Assembly (NCBI RefSeq): GCF_017814945.1 | Contig: NZ_JAGIPX010000038.1 | Coordinates: forward strand, 1-64,000 | DNA: 64,000 nt | Source of the DNA: Paraburkholderia sp. LEh10 | Lineage (GTDB): Bacteria; Pseudomonadota; Gammaproteobacteria; Burkholderiales; Burkholderiaceae | Reading direction: 5' to 3' | Shown: one piece after another, positions 9,375-18,805 of the stretch | How the letters are laid out: each line of letters opens with the position of its first letter | How positions within the stretch are numbered: position 1 is the first letter of the stretch | Position numbers and translations under genes: made by a program | Notes under the pieces: model-generated | What the model saw: the letters and a program-made list of their open reading frames with translations, nothing else | Database searches by the model: none | Told to the model about the DNA's origin: nothing

Positions 9375-10304
9375 TCATCTGGGCCTGCGATCCGAGGCCG
9401 AGAACATCTCGCAGATTGCTTCGCGCAACCACGCAATGCCGGGATCGGCGGAGAACTGGACGTGCGTATGGACCTGAATCTCGATGGGCGGCAACGAGAA
9501 AGGCAGAGGCAGGATGCGAAACGCCTTGCTGCGATTGAAGCGCTGCGCAATGCTCTTCGGGAAAATGACGGCGAGATCCGTATTCTGAACGATTTCAGGC
9601 GCGACCACGAAATGCGGCAAGCGCACTACGATGTCGCGGCGCAGATTCAATTCTTCCAGCCATTGCTCGACCATCCGGTGACCCGTGGCATTCGAGCTCG
9701 CGTACACATAGCGCAGGCGGGCAAGGTCTTCCCTGGTCGGATGCCGCCTGCGCAATGGATGGCCCGCCCTGACCACGCACACGTGTTCGTCGACGAATAG
9801 CGTCGTGCTCACGCACGCGGGGTCGAGTCCCGGCACATAGCCGAGCGCGAGATCGATCTCTCCGCTGCGCATTGCGGCGCTCACGGAATCGACGGAGAAG
9901 TTCGCGACCTCGATCCGGATGCCGGGCGCCGTGCGATCGATCATCGCCAGCAACGGCGGAAGGAAATAGAACTCCGACATGTCCGACATCGAGATGCGGA
10001 AGACGCGATGCGCTGTCGCGGGGTCGAACCTGGCCAACTGCTGAACCGCGACGTTGATGATGCCGATTGCCTGCGTGAGGGGACTCTGCAAACGGAGGGC
10101 GGCATCCGTGGGCACCATGCCCGTTGGCGTGCGGACGAAAAGCGGATCGTCGAATAGCGTGCGCAAGCGGCGCAGCGCATGACTGACGGCGGGCTGCGTG
10201 AGCCCGAGGCGCTCGCCCGCGGCCGTCAGGCTGCGTAAATCCGAAATGGCCAGGAACACGCGCAGAAGATTCAGATCGGTGATGCCGGGCGGCGTCTTTG
10301 TCAT
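9375..10304 (-). CDS. LysR-family regulator
   Basis: Protein of 309 residues with an N-terminal winged helix-turn-helix (LTAAGERLGLTQPAVSHALR) and a LysR substrate-binding domain. AAGGACGCGAC precedes the ATG. It begins 22 bases after the EthD-like gene on the same strand, so it is probably the last gene of the monooxygenase operon rather than a divergent regulator, which is less usual for LysR proteins. It is likely to control this operon. The inducer is unknown. Confidence 0.93.
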   Translation of the reverse strand: MTKTPPGITDLNLLRVFLAISDLRSLTAAGERLGLTQPAVSHALRRLRTLFDDPLFVRTPTGMVPTDAALRLQSPLTQAIGIINVAVQQLARFDPATAHRVFRISMSDMSEFYFLPPLLAMIDRTAPGIRIEVANFSVDSVSAAMRSGEIDLALGYVPGLDPACVSTTLFVDEHVCVVRAGHPLRRRHPTREDLARLRYVYASSNATGHRMVEQWLEELNLRRDIVVRLPHFVVAPEIVQNTDLAVIFPKSIAQRFNRSKAFRILPLPFSLPPIEIQVHTHVQFSADPGIAWLREAICEMFSASDRRPR

Positions 10305-10326
10305 GTCGCGTCCTTGGTCGGCTCGG

Positions 10327-11013
10327 TCACTCCTGCGTCAGATTACTGTAAATGCTGCGCATCGGGTAATGCGGGGTGGCCCCGCTATACGGCGGAAACG
10401 AATCGAAGTCGTGCTTCATCTGCACGCGGATGGGAGAGGCGAGCGCGGCATTGAGCGAAGCGAGGTCATCGAACACGACCTTGTTTCGCTGCATGGCCGT
10501 CGCGCGCGCATGACGCAACTGGGAGCGGTTGTCGATCCGCGTGTAGATTTCCAGTTCGCGTATGCCGGGCAGCTGCGTCATCAGCGGCGGATGATTTGTC
10601 ATGTAATGCGTGAGCCATGCATTGAAATCGACAGCATCGCCTTCGTAGCTGACGAGATAGGTGCAACGCTCGCCGAGTGCATCCGGTCGATGTCGGTGCG
10701 GCGCGATGAATCGGCGCACGGCCATCGCCTGCTGGCGCAATGTGACGTTGCTTGCGCAACGGGCGATGATATCGGCGGCGGCGTGTAGCGCGCCTTTTGT
10801 GTCGAGGGCTGCCTCCAGCAGATCGAGATCGTCGAAATACCATTGCGTGACGCAACACGGTGCTCGTGTGTCCTGCCCTGAAGGCAGATGCAGTACGAAG
10901 CGGCGCAGTCCTTCGACTTCGCGCGCGGCGGATTGCAAGCGGGAAATGCGCGTCCCGTCGAAAGCGGAATGGCCGCGCGCGGCATCGCCGGCAAGAAAGA
11001 AGCAGACCTCCAC
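10327..11013 (-). CDS. EthD-like double ferredoxin-fold protein
   Basis: Protein of 228 residues with two tandem EthD-like (dimeric alpha-beta barrel) segments. The second is clear, with FNAWLTHYMTNHPPLMTQLP, IRELEIYTRID and KVVFDDLASLNAAL; the first contains the parallel DDLDLLEAAL. I chose a GTG start at 11013 with GAGG five bases upstream. That site lies inside the last codons of the flavin reductase, whose stop is only two bases away, so the genes look translationally coupled. EthD-like proteins often accompany monooxygenases; the reaction is unknown. Confidence 0.75.
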   Translation of the reverse strand: MEVCFFLAGDAARGHSAFDGTRISRLQSAAREVEGLRRFVLHLPSGQDTRAPCCVTQWYFDDLDLLEAALDTKGALHAAADIIARCASNVTLRQQAMAVRRFIAPHRHRPDALGERCTYLVSYEGDAVDFNAWLTHYMTNHPPLMTQLPGIRELEIYTRIDNRSQLRHARATAMQRNKVVFDDLASLNAALASPIRVQMKHDFDSFPPYSGATPHYPMRSIYSNLTQE

Positions 11014-11015
11014 GG

Positions 11016-11555
11016 CTACCTCGCGAATTGCGTGGAAGAAGCGCCGGCGCTCGCAGCGGCGGACCGCGCAAGACGATGAAACTGCCGGGCGAAATAGATG
11101 AGGCCGTCGCCGTCCGCGCGAATCGAGACGTCGTCGATCCGCACGAACATGACGGAATGCGATCCGACCGTCTTCAGTTCGACGATCGACCCTTCGAGGT
11201 TCGCAATCGCGTGCGACAGCACGGGCGCGGCCGAACGTCCGGCTTTCCACGCATGGCGTGCGAAGCGCTCCGCCATCGTGCACGCCGTCATGCCAGCGAA
11301 ATCGCGCGCGAGATCCTGATACTCGCCGGCAAGAACGTTGATGCACACGCTACGGTTTTCGCGCAGAACGTCGTGCACGTAGCTGGCCTGGTTGATACAG
11401 ACGAGCATGGTCGGCGGCGAGTCGGTCACCGAGCAGACGGCGCTCGCGGTGAGTCCGCAACGCCCGCTCGGACCGTCGGTGGTGATGACGTTGACGGCTG
11501 CGGGCAGGCACGCCATCGCGTCGCGAAAGCGCCGCTTCGTCTCTTTGTTCGTCAT
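11016..11555 (-). CDS. Flavin reductase of a two-component monooxygenase
   Basis: Protein of 179 residues of the flavin reductase-like family (HpaC/DszD type), which supplies reduced FMN or FAD to a partner oxygenase. Family signatures include VNVITTDGPSGRCGLTASAV and SVCINVLAGEYQDLA. The ATG at 11555 has GAGGAG seven bases upstream and is preferred over an ATG nine codons earlier. It lies 35 bases after the monooxygenase gene and two bases before the EthD-like gene, supporting one operon. Confidence 0.9.
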   Translation of the reverse strand: MTNKETKRRFRDAMACLPAAVNVITTDGPSGRCGLTASAVCSVTDSPPTMLVCINQASYVHDVLRENRSVCINVLAGEYQDLARDFAGMTACTMAERFARHAWKAGRSAAPVLSHAIANLEGSIVELKTVGSHSVMFVRIDDVSIRADGDGLIYFARQFHRLARSAAASAGASSTQFAR

Positions 11556-11590
11556 GGCTGGCTCCTCGTGTTCAGAATGCACGCATTGAA

Positions 11591-12793
11591 TTACGGATAC
11601 GGCGTGACGGGCGCAATGCCGACGAACAGCGCGCCCGACGCGTCATAGGTGCCTTCACCGAGGAACGCATGCTGCGTCACGACCATCGAATCGCGCACCA
11701 GACGCTGCAGCCGGTTTTCGTGGTAAATCGCCACGATGCCGGCCATCTGGTATGCCTGCATCACGACCTCCGCGCAGACCTGCGCGGCATGCGTCGCGCT
11801 CAGCCGCATCAGATTGGCCTGGCCTGGCGTGACGGGGTCGCCCTCGATGATCGTGTCCCATGCGGCTTGCGCGGACTCGTAGAAGAACGCCCGCGCGCTG
11901 CGCCATTGCGCTTCCGCTTTCGCAAGCCCCGAACGGTAATAGCCGCGATCGGCGAGACGCGGCGCGCCTGTCATGGTTTTGGTCGCACCCGACATGTCCG
12001 TCACCAGGTCGAGCGCGGCGCGCGCAAGGCCGACGTTGACGGCCGCATGCACCTGGGCCTGGTACGCGACGGCGGGATAGCGGTACAGCGGCTCGTCGAT
12101 CAGTGCGTTGTCGCCGCGCACGAAGGTCCATTGCGTATCGACGAATTTGTCGCGCAGGCGCAGATCGTGACTGCCTGTGCCCTGCATGCCGACGACGTTC
12201 CAGTTGTCGACGATCTCGACCTCGCTTGCCGGAAACACGGCCGTGAACGGCTTGCCGCCGCCCGCCCCCGCGGGCGTGCCGCCGATGCCGACGCCGATCC
12301 AGTCGGCGCCCTTGCAGCCGCTCGCGAAGCGCCACTGGCCGTTCACCCTGTAGCCGCCCGGCACTTCGATCGCGGGTTGCAGCGGATAGAGACCACCCGC
12401 GAAAACCTGGTCGGGTCCTTTCGCGTAGATCTGCTGCTGGGTTTCGACAGGGAGCGACGCGAGATAGGTATTCGCCGAGCCGAATGCGGCGACCCATGCC
12501 GTCGAGCCATCCGCGATCGCGATACGTTCGAGCATCTCCAGAAAGCGCGGCGGCGGCAGTGCATCGCCGCCGAAACGGCGCGGCGTGCTCGCGCGATAGA
12601 TGCCCGCGCGCTTCATCTTCGCGATCATGTCGCGCGGCACGTGTGAGAGCCCGTCGAACTCGTCGCGTCTGCGCTCGATTTCTTCGATCAGAACATCGAG
12701 CGAAATGGGACCGGCATACTCGGGGTACGGTTCGCGCGGCTCGATGACGCGCGGCTCATGGGCGAACGTCGAAGTGCTGTGAAGGCTTTGCAT
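11591..12793 (-). CDS. Acyl-CoA-dehydrogenase-fold flavin monooxygenase
   Basis: Protein of 400 residues of the group D flavin monooxygenases (HpaB, HsaA, DszC relatives), which share the acyl-CoA dehydrogenase fold and use reduced flavin from a separate reductase. Recognisable parts are the N-terminal helical domain, the middle beta domain (GYRVNGQWRFASGCKGADWI, GMQGTGSHDL) and a C-terminal four-helix region. The adjacent flavin reductase makes oxygenase activity more likely than dehydrogenase activity. The substrate is unknown; the operon transporter suggests an imported organic acid or aromatic compound. Confidence 0.85.
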   Translation of the reverse strand: MQSLHSTSTFAHEPRVIEPREPYPEYAGPISLDVLIEEIERRRDEFDGLSHVPRDMIAKMKRAGIYRASTPRRFGGDALPPPRFLEMLERIAIADGSTAWVAAFGSANTYLASLPVETQQQIYAKGPDQVFAGGLYPLQPAIEVPGGYRVNGQWRFASGCKGADWIGVGIGGTPAGAGGGKPFTAVFPASEVEIVDNWNVVGMQGTGSHDLRLRDKFVDTQWTFVRGDNALIDEPLYRYPAVAYQAQVHAAVNVGLARAALDLVTDMSGATKTMTGAPRLADRGYYRSGLAKAEAQWRSARAFFYESAQAAWDTIIEGDPVTPGQANLMRLSATHAAQVCAEVVMQAYQMAGIVAIYHENRLQRLVRDSMVVTQHAFLGEGTYDASGALFVGIAPVTPYP

Positions 12794-12826
12794 GATCTAT
12801 ACGAATCGGTTGAAGTGGACGGACCA

Positions 12827-14179
12827 TCAGGCGATGACGGGTTCTGCGCCTTGTCTTGCCTGGAGGCGCGCGGCTCGGGGAAACGTTTCAGGCGCGATGC
12901 AGGTCGCGATCACCGTCACCATGCCGAGCGCGACGAGGTAGATGGCGACGGGCGTGGCGCTGCGATAGTGGGCGAGCAGTGCGGTGGCGATCATCGGCGA
13001 GAGTCCGCCGCCGAGCACCGAAGAAATCTCGCGTCCGATGCCAAGGCCCGAGAAGCGCAGATGCACGGGCAGCAATTCGCTGATGAACGCGGGCTGCGCG
13101 CCTTCCAGAATGCCGAGCGTGATGCTGTTGGCGAGAATGAGCGCAGCGATGACTTTCCATAGCACGCCTGAACTGAGCAGCGCGAAGTACGGATAGGCGA
13201 CCAGCACCATCGCAATGGCACCCGCGAGGTACACCGGCTTGCGGCCGATCTTGTCGGTGACACGTCCCATCAGCAGCGACACGGGGATCATCAGCAGCAT
13301 CGACAGCGTGAGTCCGCTCAGAATCCACGTCGACTTGATGCCGAGAAACTGGCCATACGCGATCGAGAAAGCGAAGAAGAGATACGACGCGCCACCTTCG
13401 CCAAAGCGCAGGGCGAACACGGTGAGCACCTGGCGCGAACAACGGCGCAGCACTTCGACGACGGGCATGCGGCTTTCGCGCTGCGTCGCCCTGACTTCGA
13501 CGAATTCGGCGCTTTCGTCGACGCTGCGGCGCATCCAGAGGCCGAGCGCGACGAGCACCACGCTGCACAGGAACGGCACGCGCCAGCCCCAGCCGAGAAA
13601 GTCCGCGGGCGACAACGTCTGGGCGAGCAGGAACGCGGCCGTCGACAGCACGAAGCCGAATGCCGCGCCGCAAGGGCTCCACGCTGCGAATGCGCCGCGT
13701 TTCGAGGCGGGCGCGCTTTCGTGGATCATCAGAATGCTGCCGCTCCATTCGCCGCCTGCAGCGAGACCTTGAAGAATGCGCAGCAGCACGAGACCGATGG
13801 GCGCCGCGATGCCGATCTGCTGATAGGTCGGCAGCAAGCCCATGCAAACGGTGGCAACGCCCATCGTGAGCAGCGTGAGCATCATCACCGTCTTGCGTCC
13901 GTAGCGGTCGCCGATATGACCGCACAGCACGCCGCCGAAAGGACGCGCAATGAAGCCGACCGTGAAGCCGCCGAACGCGGCAATCGTGCCCGTCAACGGA
14001 TCGCTGCCGACGGGAAAAAACAGCTTGCCGAATACGAGCGCGGCGGCCGTTCCATAGAGAAAGAAGTCGTACCACTCGAGTATCTGGCCGAGCACGGCCG
14101 TCGTTATCGCACGGCGCACCGTGCTCGTCGTGCGTGCGCGGGGTGAAGGGGCAAGCGTGGCTGTCGCGTGAGGATTCAT
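12827..14179 (-). CDS. MFS transporter, metabolite:H+ symporter (MHS) type
   Basis: Inner-membrane carrier of 450 residues with about 12 transmembrane segments. The MHS signature is clear: ILEWYDFFLYGTAAALVFGK in helix 1 and GHIGDRYGRKTVM in the first cytoplasmic loop, with a second copy at GRVTDKIGRKPVY. Relatives import small organic acids such as shikimate, citrate or alpha-ketoglutarate. It is the first gene of a five-gene leftward unit and probably imports the substrate of the monooxygenase 33 bases downstream. Confidence 0.92.
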   Translation of the reverse strand: MNPHATATLAPSPRARTTSTVRRAITTAVLGQILEWYDFFLYGTAAALVFGKLFFPVGSDPLTGTIAAFGGFTVGFIARPFGGVLCGHIGDRYGRKTVMMLTLLTMGVATVCMGLLPTYQQIGIAAPIGLVLLRILQGLAAGGEWSGSILMIHESAPASKRGAFAAWSPCGAAFGFVLSTAAFLLAQTLSPADFLGWGWRVPFLCSVVLVALGLWMRRSVDESAEFVEVRATQRESRMPVVEVLRRCSRQVLTVFALRFGEGGASYLFFAFSIAYGQFLGIKSTWILSGLTLSMLLMIPVSLLMGRVTDKIGRKPVYLAGAIAMVLVAYPYFALLSSGVLWKVIAALILANSITLGILEGAQPAFISELLPVHLRFSGLGIGREISSVLGGGLSPMIATALLAHYRSATPVAIYLVALGMVTVIATCIAPETFPRAARLQARQGAEPVIA

Positions 14180-14766
14180 GGCATGGGCAGAGCAAGACGT
14201 TGAAGATCCCGCTTCCCGAGTGATTCACGGGCGGGGCGACGTGGCGAATCGGACAGGCATGGGCGAACGATATGGGTGCGTCAATTTGCCGTCAAATTCA
14301 GGCCAAAAATGCGCGACATAAATGGCGTTCATGATCATTTGCGCGGTGACGTAGCGAATAAAACCCGCTTATCGCGCGCGTTCTATTCGCTTGATTTGAG
14401 CGTGCGTAAAGGCGGAATCGGATTGCGTTTCACACGAGCCGTATTCGAGCGAGGTGGTGTGAAGTCTGTACGTCGCGCTATTGAATCGACGCACGCCGCG
14501 TTTGGAATTCGCACGGCTTCATTCTGCTGGTGCATCAATTCATTAAATAAAGTCGTTGATGCATTTAGATGAAACGGGCTCGGTGGGCGCGAGCCGTCTG
14601 TGCGCGATGCTGGCGAAGCGCGCGAACGGCGCTGACGCGCACGCGCCGCGAGAACAGCCGACGGCGTTGAGACTGTCGGCCGTCACGCGCAAGTGAAAGG
14701 CGCTGTGAGACGCGCTGTGAGACGCGCTGGCCCGCAGCGAGCATGTCTCGCGGCACCGAAAAGACG
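14180..14766. other. Intergenic region, no gene seen
   Basis: These 587 bases separate two leftward genes and are AT-richer near 14280-14570, which should contain the promoter of the monooxygenase operon. Near 14700-14730 a 12-base unit (GCGCTGTGAGAC) is repeated about 2.5 times. A small hairpin GGCTCG/CGAGCC occurs near 14578-14597. Open frames here show no family resemblance. Confidence 0.4.
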
Positions 14767-15696
14767 CTAGCGGCTGTCGGCTTCGTCACGCTGCGCAAAC
14801 ATCGGCATCTCGCGCAAGATCCAATCGAGCAATGCGTTGGCCGCGGCCGCGAGAGGCCGCCCCGACTTCACGAGCAGCCTCGCCTTCGCGCCCTTGAACA
14901 AAGGATGATCGATCGGCACGATCGCAAGCTCGCCCGCGACGAGTTCGCGGTAAGCAGCAAACTCGCCGATCAGCGTGACGCCGTCGCCATGCGCGACGAA
15001 GCGCTTGAGAGCAGTCAGTGAATTGCTGGTGAGCGTCGGGCGAATCTCGATGTTTTCGGCGAATTCCAGCATTTTTGCGGCATGGCCGATGCCGAACGTG
15101 GCGGGCATCAGCGCGAGCGGCCATGCGAGCAGATCGTTTACGCTGGCGACGCCGCGCAGGGCCAACGGATGATCGCGCCTCACCAGCAGCACGACGGGCT
15201 GCGCCGAGCTCGCGCGGTACTCGATGCGCGGGTGCGGCGGCGGATTGTACGCAAGCCCGATATGCGCGCGGCTTTCCGCGACCCGGCTCAGCAGGTCGTC
15301 GACGGCGAGAATTTCGAGGTCGATGTCGAGCTTCGGGTACTTCGCGCAGAACGGCGTGATCACTTCCTCGACGAGCGGATCGACATAACCTTCGCTGACG
15401 GCCAGTTGCACACTGCCTTGCTGAAGTCCCTTCAGCAGGTGCAACTGGTCTTCGAGCTTTTCCTGCTGCGACCGGTATCCGCGCCAGAACTCAAGCAGAT
15501 GCGCGGCCGCCTCGGTCGGCTTGACACCGCGCGCCTCGCGCTCGAACAGCGTCGTATCGAGCTCCTCCTCCAGCAGCCTGATCTGGCGCGTGATGACGGA
15601 CGGCGACGTGTTGAGGCTGTCCGCCGCGCCGCGAATGGTCCCGTGCGACAGGACCTCGTGGAAGTAGCGCAGCCGTTGCTGGTTGATTTCGCGCAT
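14767..15696 (-). CDS. LysR-family regulator of the M81 unit
   Basis: Protein of 309 residues with an N-terminal helix-turn-helix (IRGAADSLNTSPSVITRQIR) and a substrate-binding domain. The ATG at 15696 has GGAG nine bases upstream and is preferred over a TTG at 15735. It is divergent from the transporter-M81-hydrolase unit with a 135-base gap carrying a clear dyad, so it very likely regulates that unit. The inducer is unknown. Confidence 0.92.
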   Translation of the reverse strand: MREINQQRLRYFHEVLSHGTIRGAADSLNTSPSVITRQIRLLEEELDTTLFEREARGVKPTEAAAHLLEFWRGYRSQQEKLEDQLHLLKGLQQGSVQLAVSEGYVDPLVEEVITPFCAKYPKLDIDLEILAVDDLLSRVAESRAHIGLAYNPPPHPRIEYRASSAQPVVLLVRRDHPLALRGVASVNDLLAWPLALMPATFGIGHAAKMLEFAENIEIRPTLTSNSLTALKRFVAHGDGVTLIGEFAAYRELVAGELAIVPIDHPLFKGAKARLLVKSGRPLAAAANALLDWILREMPMFAQRDEADSR

Positions 15697-15719
15697 GACG
15701 GGCGTCTCCGGAAAGGTGT

Positions 15720-15736
15720 GTTGCTCGCGAGGCAAC
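15720..15736. promoter_or_regulatory. Inverted repeat, probable LysR operator
   Basis: GTTGC-TCGCGAG-GCAAC is a perfect 5-7-5 dyad in the divergent region between the LysR gene and the ACS-type transporter. Its position, 24 bases upstream of the LysR start, fits an autoregulatory LysR site. Confidence 0.5.
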
Positions 15737-15831
15737 GAAGTGTGAACTTAGTTGCTCTTGCTCGCACGGTTTTACCTCGACAACATGGAGGAACGCAAGC
15801 CCTCGTTCAAACGGGACATTTGGAGACGAAC

Positions 15832-17160
15832 ATGACAGCGATACAAACCCTGAAGGAGAGCGATGCCGTTCGCGCGCTCTATAACCGGCTCAACTGGCGC
15901 TTGCTGCCGTTCCTGCTTGCCTGCTACATGTTCGCGTACCTGGATCGAGTGAACGTCGGCTTCGCGAAGCTCCAGATGCAAAGCGACCTCGGTTTCTCCG
16001 ATGCGGCGTACGGCGTCGGCGCGGGCATCTTCTTTATCGGCTACGTGCTGTTCGAATTGCCGAGCAACCTGATGCTGCCGAAAATCGGCGCGCGCAAGAC
16101 GTTCAGCCGCATTCTCGTGCTGTGGGGGCTGACGTCGGCGAGCATGCTGTTCGTGCGCAACGTGCCGATGTTCTACGCGATGCGCTTCCTGCTCGGCATC
16201 TTTGAAGCGGGCTTCGCGCCGGGCATGATCTATTACCTGTCCCGCTGGTACGGGCCGACGCGCATGGCGCGTGCAATCGCGATCGTGTTTCTCGCGGGGC
16301 CGCTGGGCGGCGTCGTGGGCGGTCCGCTGTCTGCGTGGCTGATGTCGGCGCTCTCGGGTGTTTATGGTCTCGCCGGCTGGCAATGGATGTTTCTCGTCGA
16401 AGGGCTGCCGTGCATCGTGCTGGGCGTGCTCACGCTGTTCGTGCTGTCGAACCGTCCCGCCGACGCACGCTGGCTGAGCGCCGACGAGAAGCAGTTGCTG
16501 GAAACCGAAACGGGTGTGAGCGAGGCGCACAACCCTTCGTTCAAGGCGGTGGCCCGCGATCCGCGTGTGTACATGCTCGCGTTCGCGTACTTCTCGATCA
16601 TCTTCCCGATCTACGCGATCAGCTTCTGGCTGCCGACGCTCATCAAGGAACAAGGCGTGAACGACACGTTGCGGCTCGGATGGTATGTCGCGATTCCCTA
16701 TGTCGCCGCGGGCATCGGCATGTACGTGGCGGGGCGCAGGTCGGACCGGACGGGCGAGCGGCGTTATCACTGCGCGGTGCCTGCGCTGGTGGGCGCTGTC
16801 CTGCTCGTCGCCGCGATCTTCGCGCAGGGCAATCTGATTGCGACGCTCGCGCTGCTGACGGCCGCGACGGCCACGATGTGGATGGCCTACACGGTGTTCT
16901 GGGCGATTCCCGCCGAATACATCAAGGGCCCGGCGGCCGCGGGCGGCATTGCGCTGATCAACACCATCGGACTGTCGGGCGGCTTCTGGGGTCCCGCCGC
17001 GATCGGCTGGGCGCGCGCGGCGACGGGCAATTCGCATCTGGCGCTGCTCGTGATGGCCATCATGCCCGTGATCGCCTGCCTGCTGATTCTCGCCAACCGT
17101 CAGGCACGGAACCCGGCGCGCGATACGGCAGACCTCGCGCTGCGCGCCGAATCGAACTGA
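15832..17160 (+). CDS. MFS transporter, anion:cation symporter (ACS) type
   Basis: Inner-membrane carrier of 442 residues with about 12 transmembrane segments. LLACYMFAYLDRVNVGFAKL near the N-terminus is the ACS-family hallmark, followed by GYVLFELPSNLMLPKIGAR. Relatives import organic anions such as tartrate, phthalate or hexuronates. GGAGACGAAC directly before the ATG supports the start; the long open reading upstream is antisense to the LysR gene. It is first of three rightward genes and probably imports the substrate of the M81 enzyme 51 bases downstream. Confidence 0.93.
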   Translation: MTAIQTLKESDAVRALYNRLNWRLLPFLLACYMFAYLDRVNVGFAKLQMQSDLGFSDAAYGVGAGIFFIGYVLFELPSNLMLPKIGARKTFSRILVLWGLTSASMLFVRNVPMFYAMRFLLGIFEAGFAPGMIYYLSRWYGPTRMARAIAIVFLAGPLGGVVGGPLSAWLMSALSGVYGLAGWQWMFLVEGLPCIVLGVLTLFVLSNRPADARWLSADEKQLLETETGVSEAHNPSFKAVARDPRVYMLAFAYFSIIFPIYAISFWLPTLIKEQGVNDTLRLGWYVAIPYVAAGIGMYVAGRRSDRTGERRYHCAVPALVGAVLLVAAIFAQGNLIATLALLTAATATMWMAYTVFWAIPAEYIKGPAAAGGIALINTIGLSGGFWGPAAIGWARAATGNSHLALLVMAIMPVIACLLILANRQARNPARDTADLALRAESN

Positions 17161-17211
17161 CGTCGACGCCATCGAACCGCTCACTCGCACCGAACAGAGG
17201 ACCAACGCATC

Positions 17212-18744
17212 ATGAAGATCCTGATTGCCGGCTTCCAGCACGAGACGAACACTTTTGCGCCGACGAAGGCGTCGTATCAAAGCTTCATCCAAGGCGAAGG
17301 CTTTCCGGCGCTGACGCGCGGCGTCGACGTGCTGACGCTGCGCGACGTGAACGTGCCGATCGGCGGCTTCATCAAGGCGGCGCAGGCGTCGGGGCATGAA
17401 CTCATCCCCGTGATCTGGGCGGGCGCGAGCGCGTCCGCGCACGTGACAGAAGATGCATACGAACGCATCGCGGGTGAAATCGTCGCTGCCGTGCGCGCGG
17501 GCGGGTTCGATGCGATTTATCTCGATCTGCACGGCGCGATGGTCGCCGAACACATCGACGACGGCGAAGGCGAACTGCTGGCGCGCGTGCGGGAGATCGT
17601 CGGCGATGCGATGCCGCTCGTCGTGTCGCTCGACCTTCATGCGAACGTGACGCAGAAGATGCTGAAGCTCGCGAGCGCGATCGTCGCATACAGAACGTAT
17701 CCGCACGTCGACATGGCCGAAACGGGCGAGCGCGCAGCCGTGCTGCTCGACAGGCTGCACCATGACGAGCGCGCATTGAAGTGCGTGGCGCGGCGCGTTC
17801 CGTTTCTGATTCCCGTCAATGCGATGTGCACGCTCGTCGAGCCCGCGCGAGGCATGTACGACATGCTGGCTTCGCTCGAACAGGGCCCGGTCGTTTCCGT
17901 CTCGTTTGCGCCGGGATTTCCGGCCGCCGACTTCCCGGAATGCGGGCCCATGGTCTGGGCGCACGGCTATGACGAAGACGCCCTCGCGCACGCAGTCGAT
18001 GCGCTCGCCGCGCGCATGCTTGCCGCCGAGTCGCAGTGGGACGTGCGCTTCCTTTCTCCCGATGAAGCCGTCGCCGAAGCCGTGCGTGCGGGTCAGCGCG
18101 CGAGCAAGCCCGTCATCATCGCCGATACGCAGGACAACCCCGGAGTCGGCGGCGATTCGAACACGATGGGCATGGTGCGCGCGTTGTTGCGCAATCATGC
18201 ACAGCACGCGGCTGTCGGCGTGATATGGGATGCCGGGGCTGCCGCAGCGGCGCATCGCGCGGGCGTCGGCGCGCGCATCGAACTCGCGCTGGCGGGCGGC
18301 TCGGGCGTGCCGGGTGACGAGCCGCTAGTCGGCGTGTTCGAAGTCGAGCATCTGTCCGATGGCCGCTTCCGTTTCGACGGACCGATGATGAACGGCATGC
18401 AGGCCGATCTCGGGCCTGTTGCGTGTCTGCGCATCGGCGGCGTGCGGATCGTCGTCAGCACGGTCAAGATGCAGATCTTCGAGCGCAACTTCTTTCGCGT
18501 CGCGGGCATCGAGCCCGAGCAGATGAAGATTCTCGTCGTGAAGAGCTCGGTGCATTTCCGCGCTGATTTCCAGCCCGCCGCGCAGGCGATACTCGTCGCG
18601 AAAGCGCCCGGCCCGATGGCCGCCGATCCCGCCGATCTGCCGTGGCGGCGCCTCGATCCGCAGATCCGCGTGCGGCCCACGGGGCCATCGTTCAGCGAGT
18701 GGCGCAGGCATTCGGCGCAAGCGGCGGCCGATCAATTGCAATGA
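17212..18744 (+). CDS. M81 family metallopeptidase (MlrC-like)
   Basis: Protein of 510 residues with the full-length M81 fold: an N-terminal DUF1485 part starting MKILIAGFQHETNTFAPT, with likely metal or active-site segments LDLHGAMVAEH and SLDLHANVTQKM, and a C-terminal MlrC domain with DTQDNPGVGGDSNTMGM. MlrC of sphingomonads finishes microcystin degradation, but most proteobacterial members sit beside transporters and probably hydrolyse other small amides or peptides. The neighbouring transporter and LysR gene support a catabolic role. Substrate unknown. Confidence 0.92.
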   Translation: MKILIAGFQHETNTFAPTKASYQSFIQGEGFPALTRGVDVLTLRDVNVPIGGFIKAAQASGHELIPVIWAGASASAHVTEDAYERIAGEIVAAVRAGGFDAIYLDLHGAMVAEHIDDGEGELLARVREIVGDAMPLVVSLDLHANVTQKMLKLASAIVAYRTYPHVDMAETGERAAVLLDRLHHDERALKCVARRVPFLIPVNAMCTLVEPARGMYDMLASLEQGPVVSVSFAPGFPAADFPECGPMVWAHGYDEDALAHAVDALAARMLAAESQWDVRFLSPDEAVAEAVRAGQRASKPVIIADTQDNPGVGGDSNTMGMVRALLRNHAQHAAVGVIWDAGAAAAAHRAGVGARIELALAGGSGVPGDEPLVGVFEVEHLSDGRFRFDGPMMNGMQADLGPVACLRIGGVRIVVSTVKMQIFERNFFRVAGIEPEQMKILVVKSSVHFRADFQPAAQAILVAKAPGPMAADPADLPWRRLDPQIRVRPTGPSFSEWRRHSAQAAADQLQ

Positions 18745-18805
18745 GACGCGTGCCGACGAAGGCGTGAGCGTCTCTCGATCGAAACCACATCAAAGGAGAA
18801 CCATC

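Noticed and set aside
14560..14800. Mobile element or attachment site in the low-GC stretch
   Set aside because: No transposase fragment, terminal inverted repeats or tRNA end was found.
15082..15831. Extended N-terminus of the ACS-type transporter
   Set aside because: The upstream part of the open frame is antisense to the LysR gene, and the ATG at 15832 has a strong ribosome binding site and the normal family start.
15772..18255. Very long minus-strand open frame of over 800 codons
   Set aside because: It is opposite well-recognised transporter and M81 genes, is rich in Arg, His and Ala as expected of a GC-rich shadow, and resembles no family.
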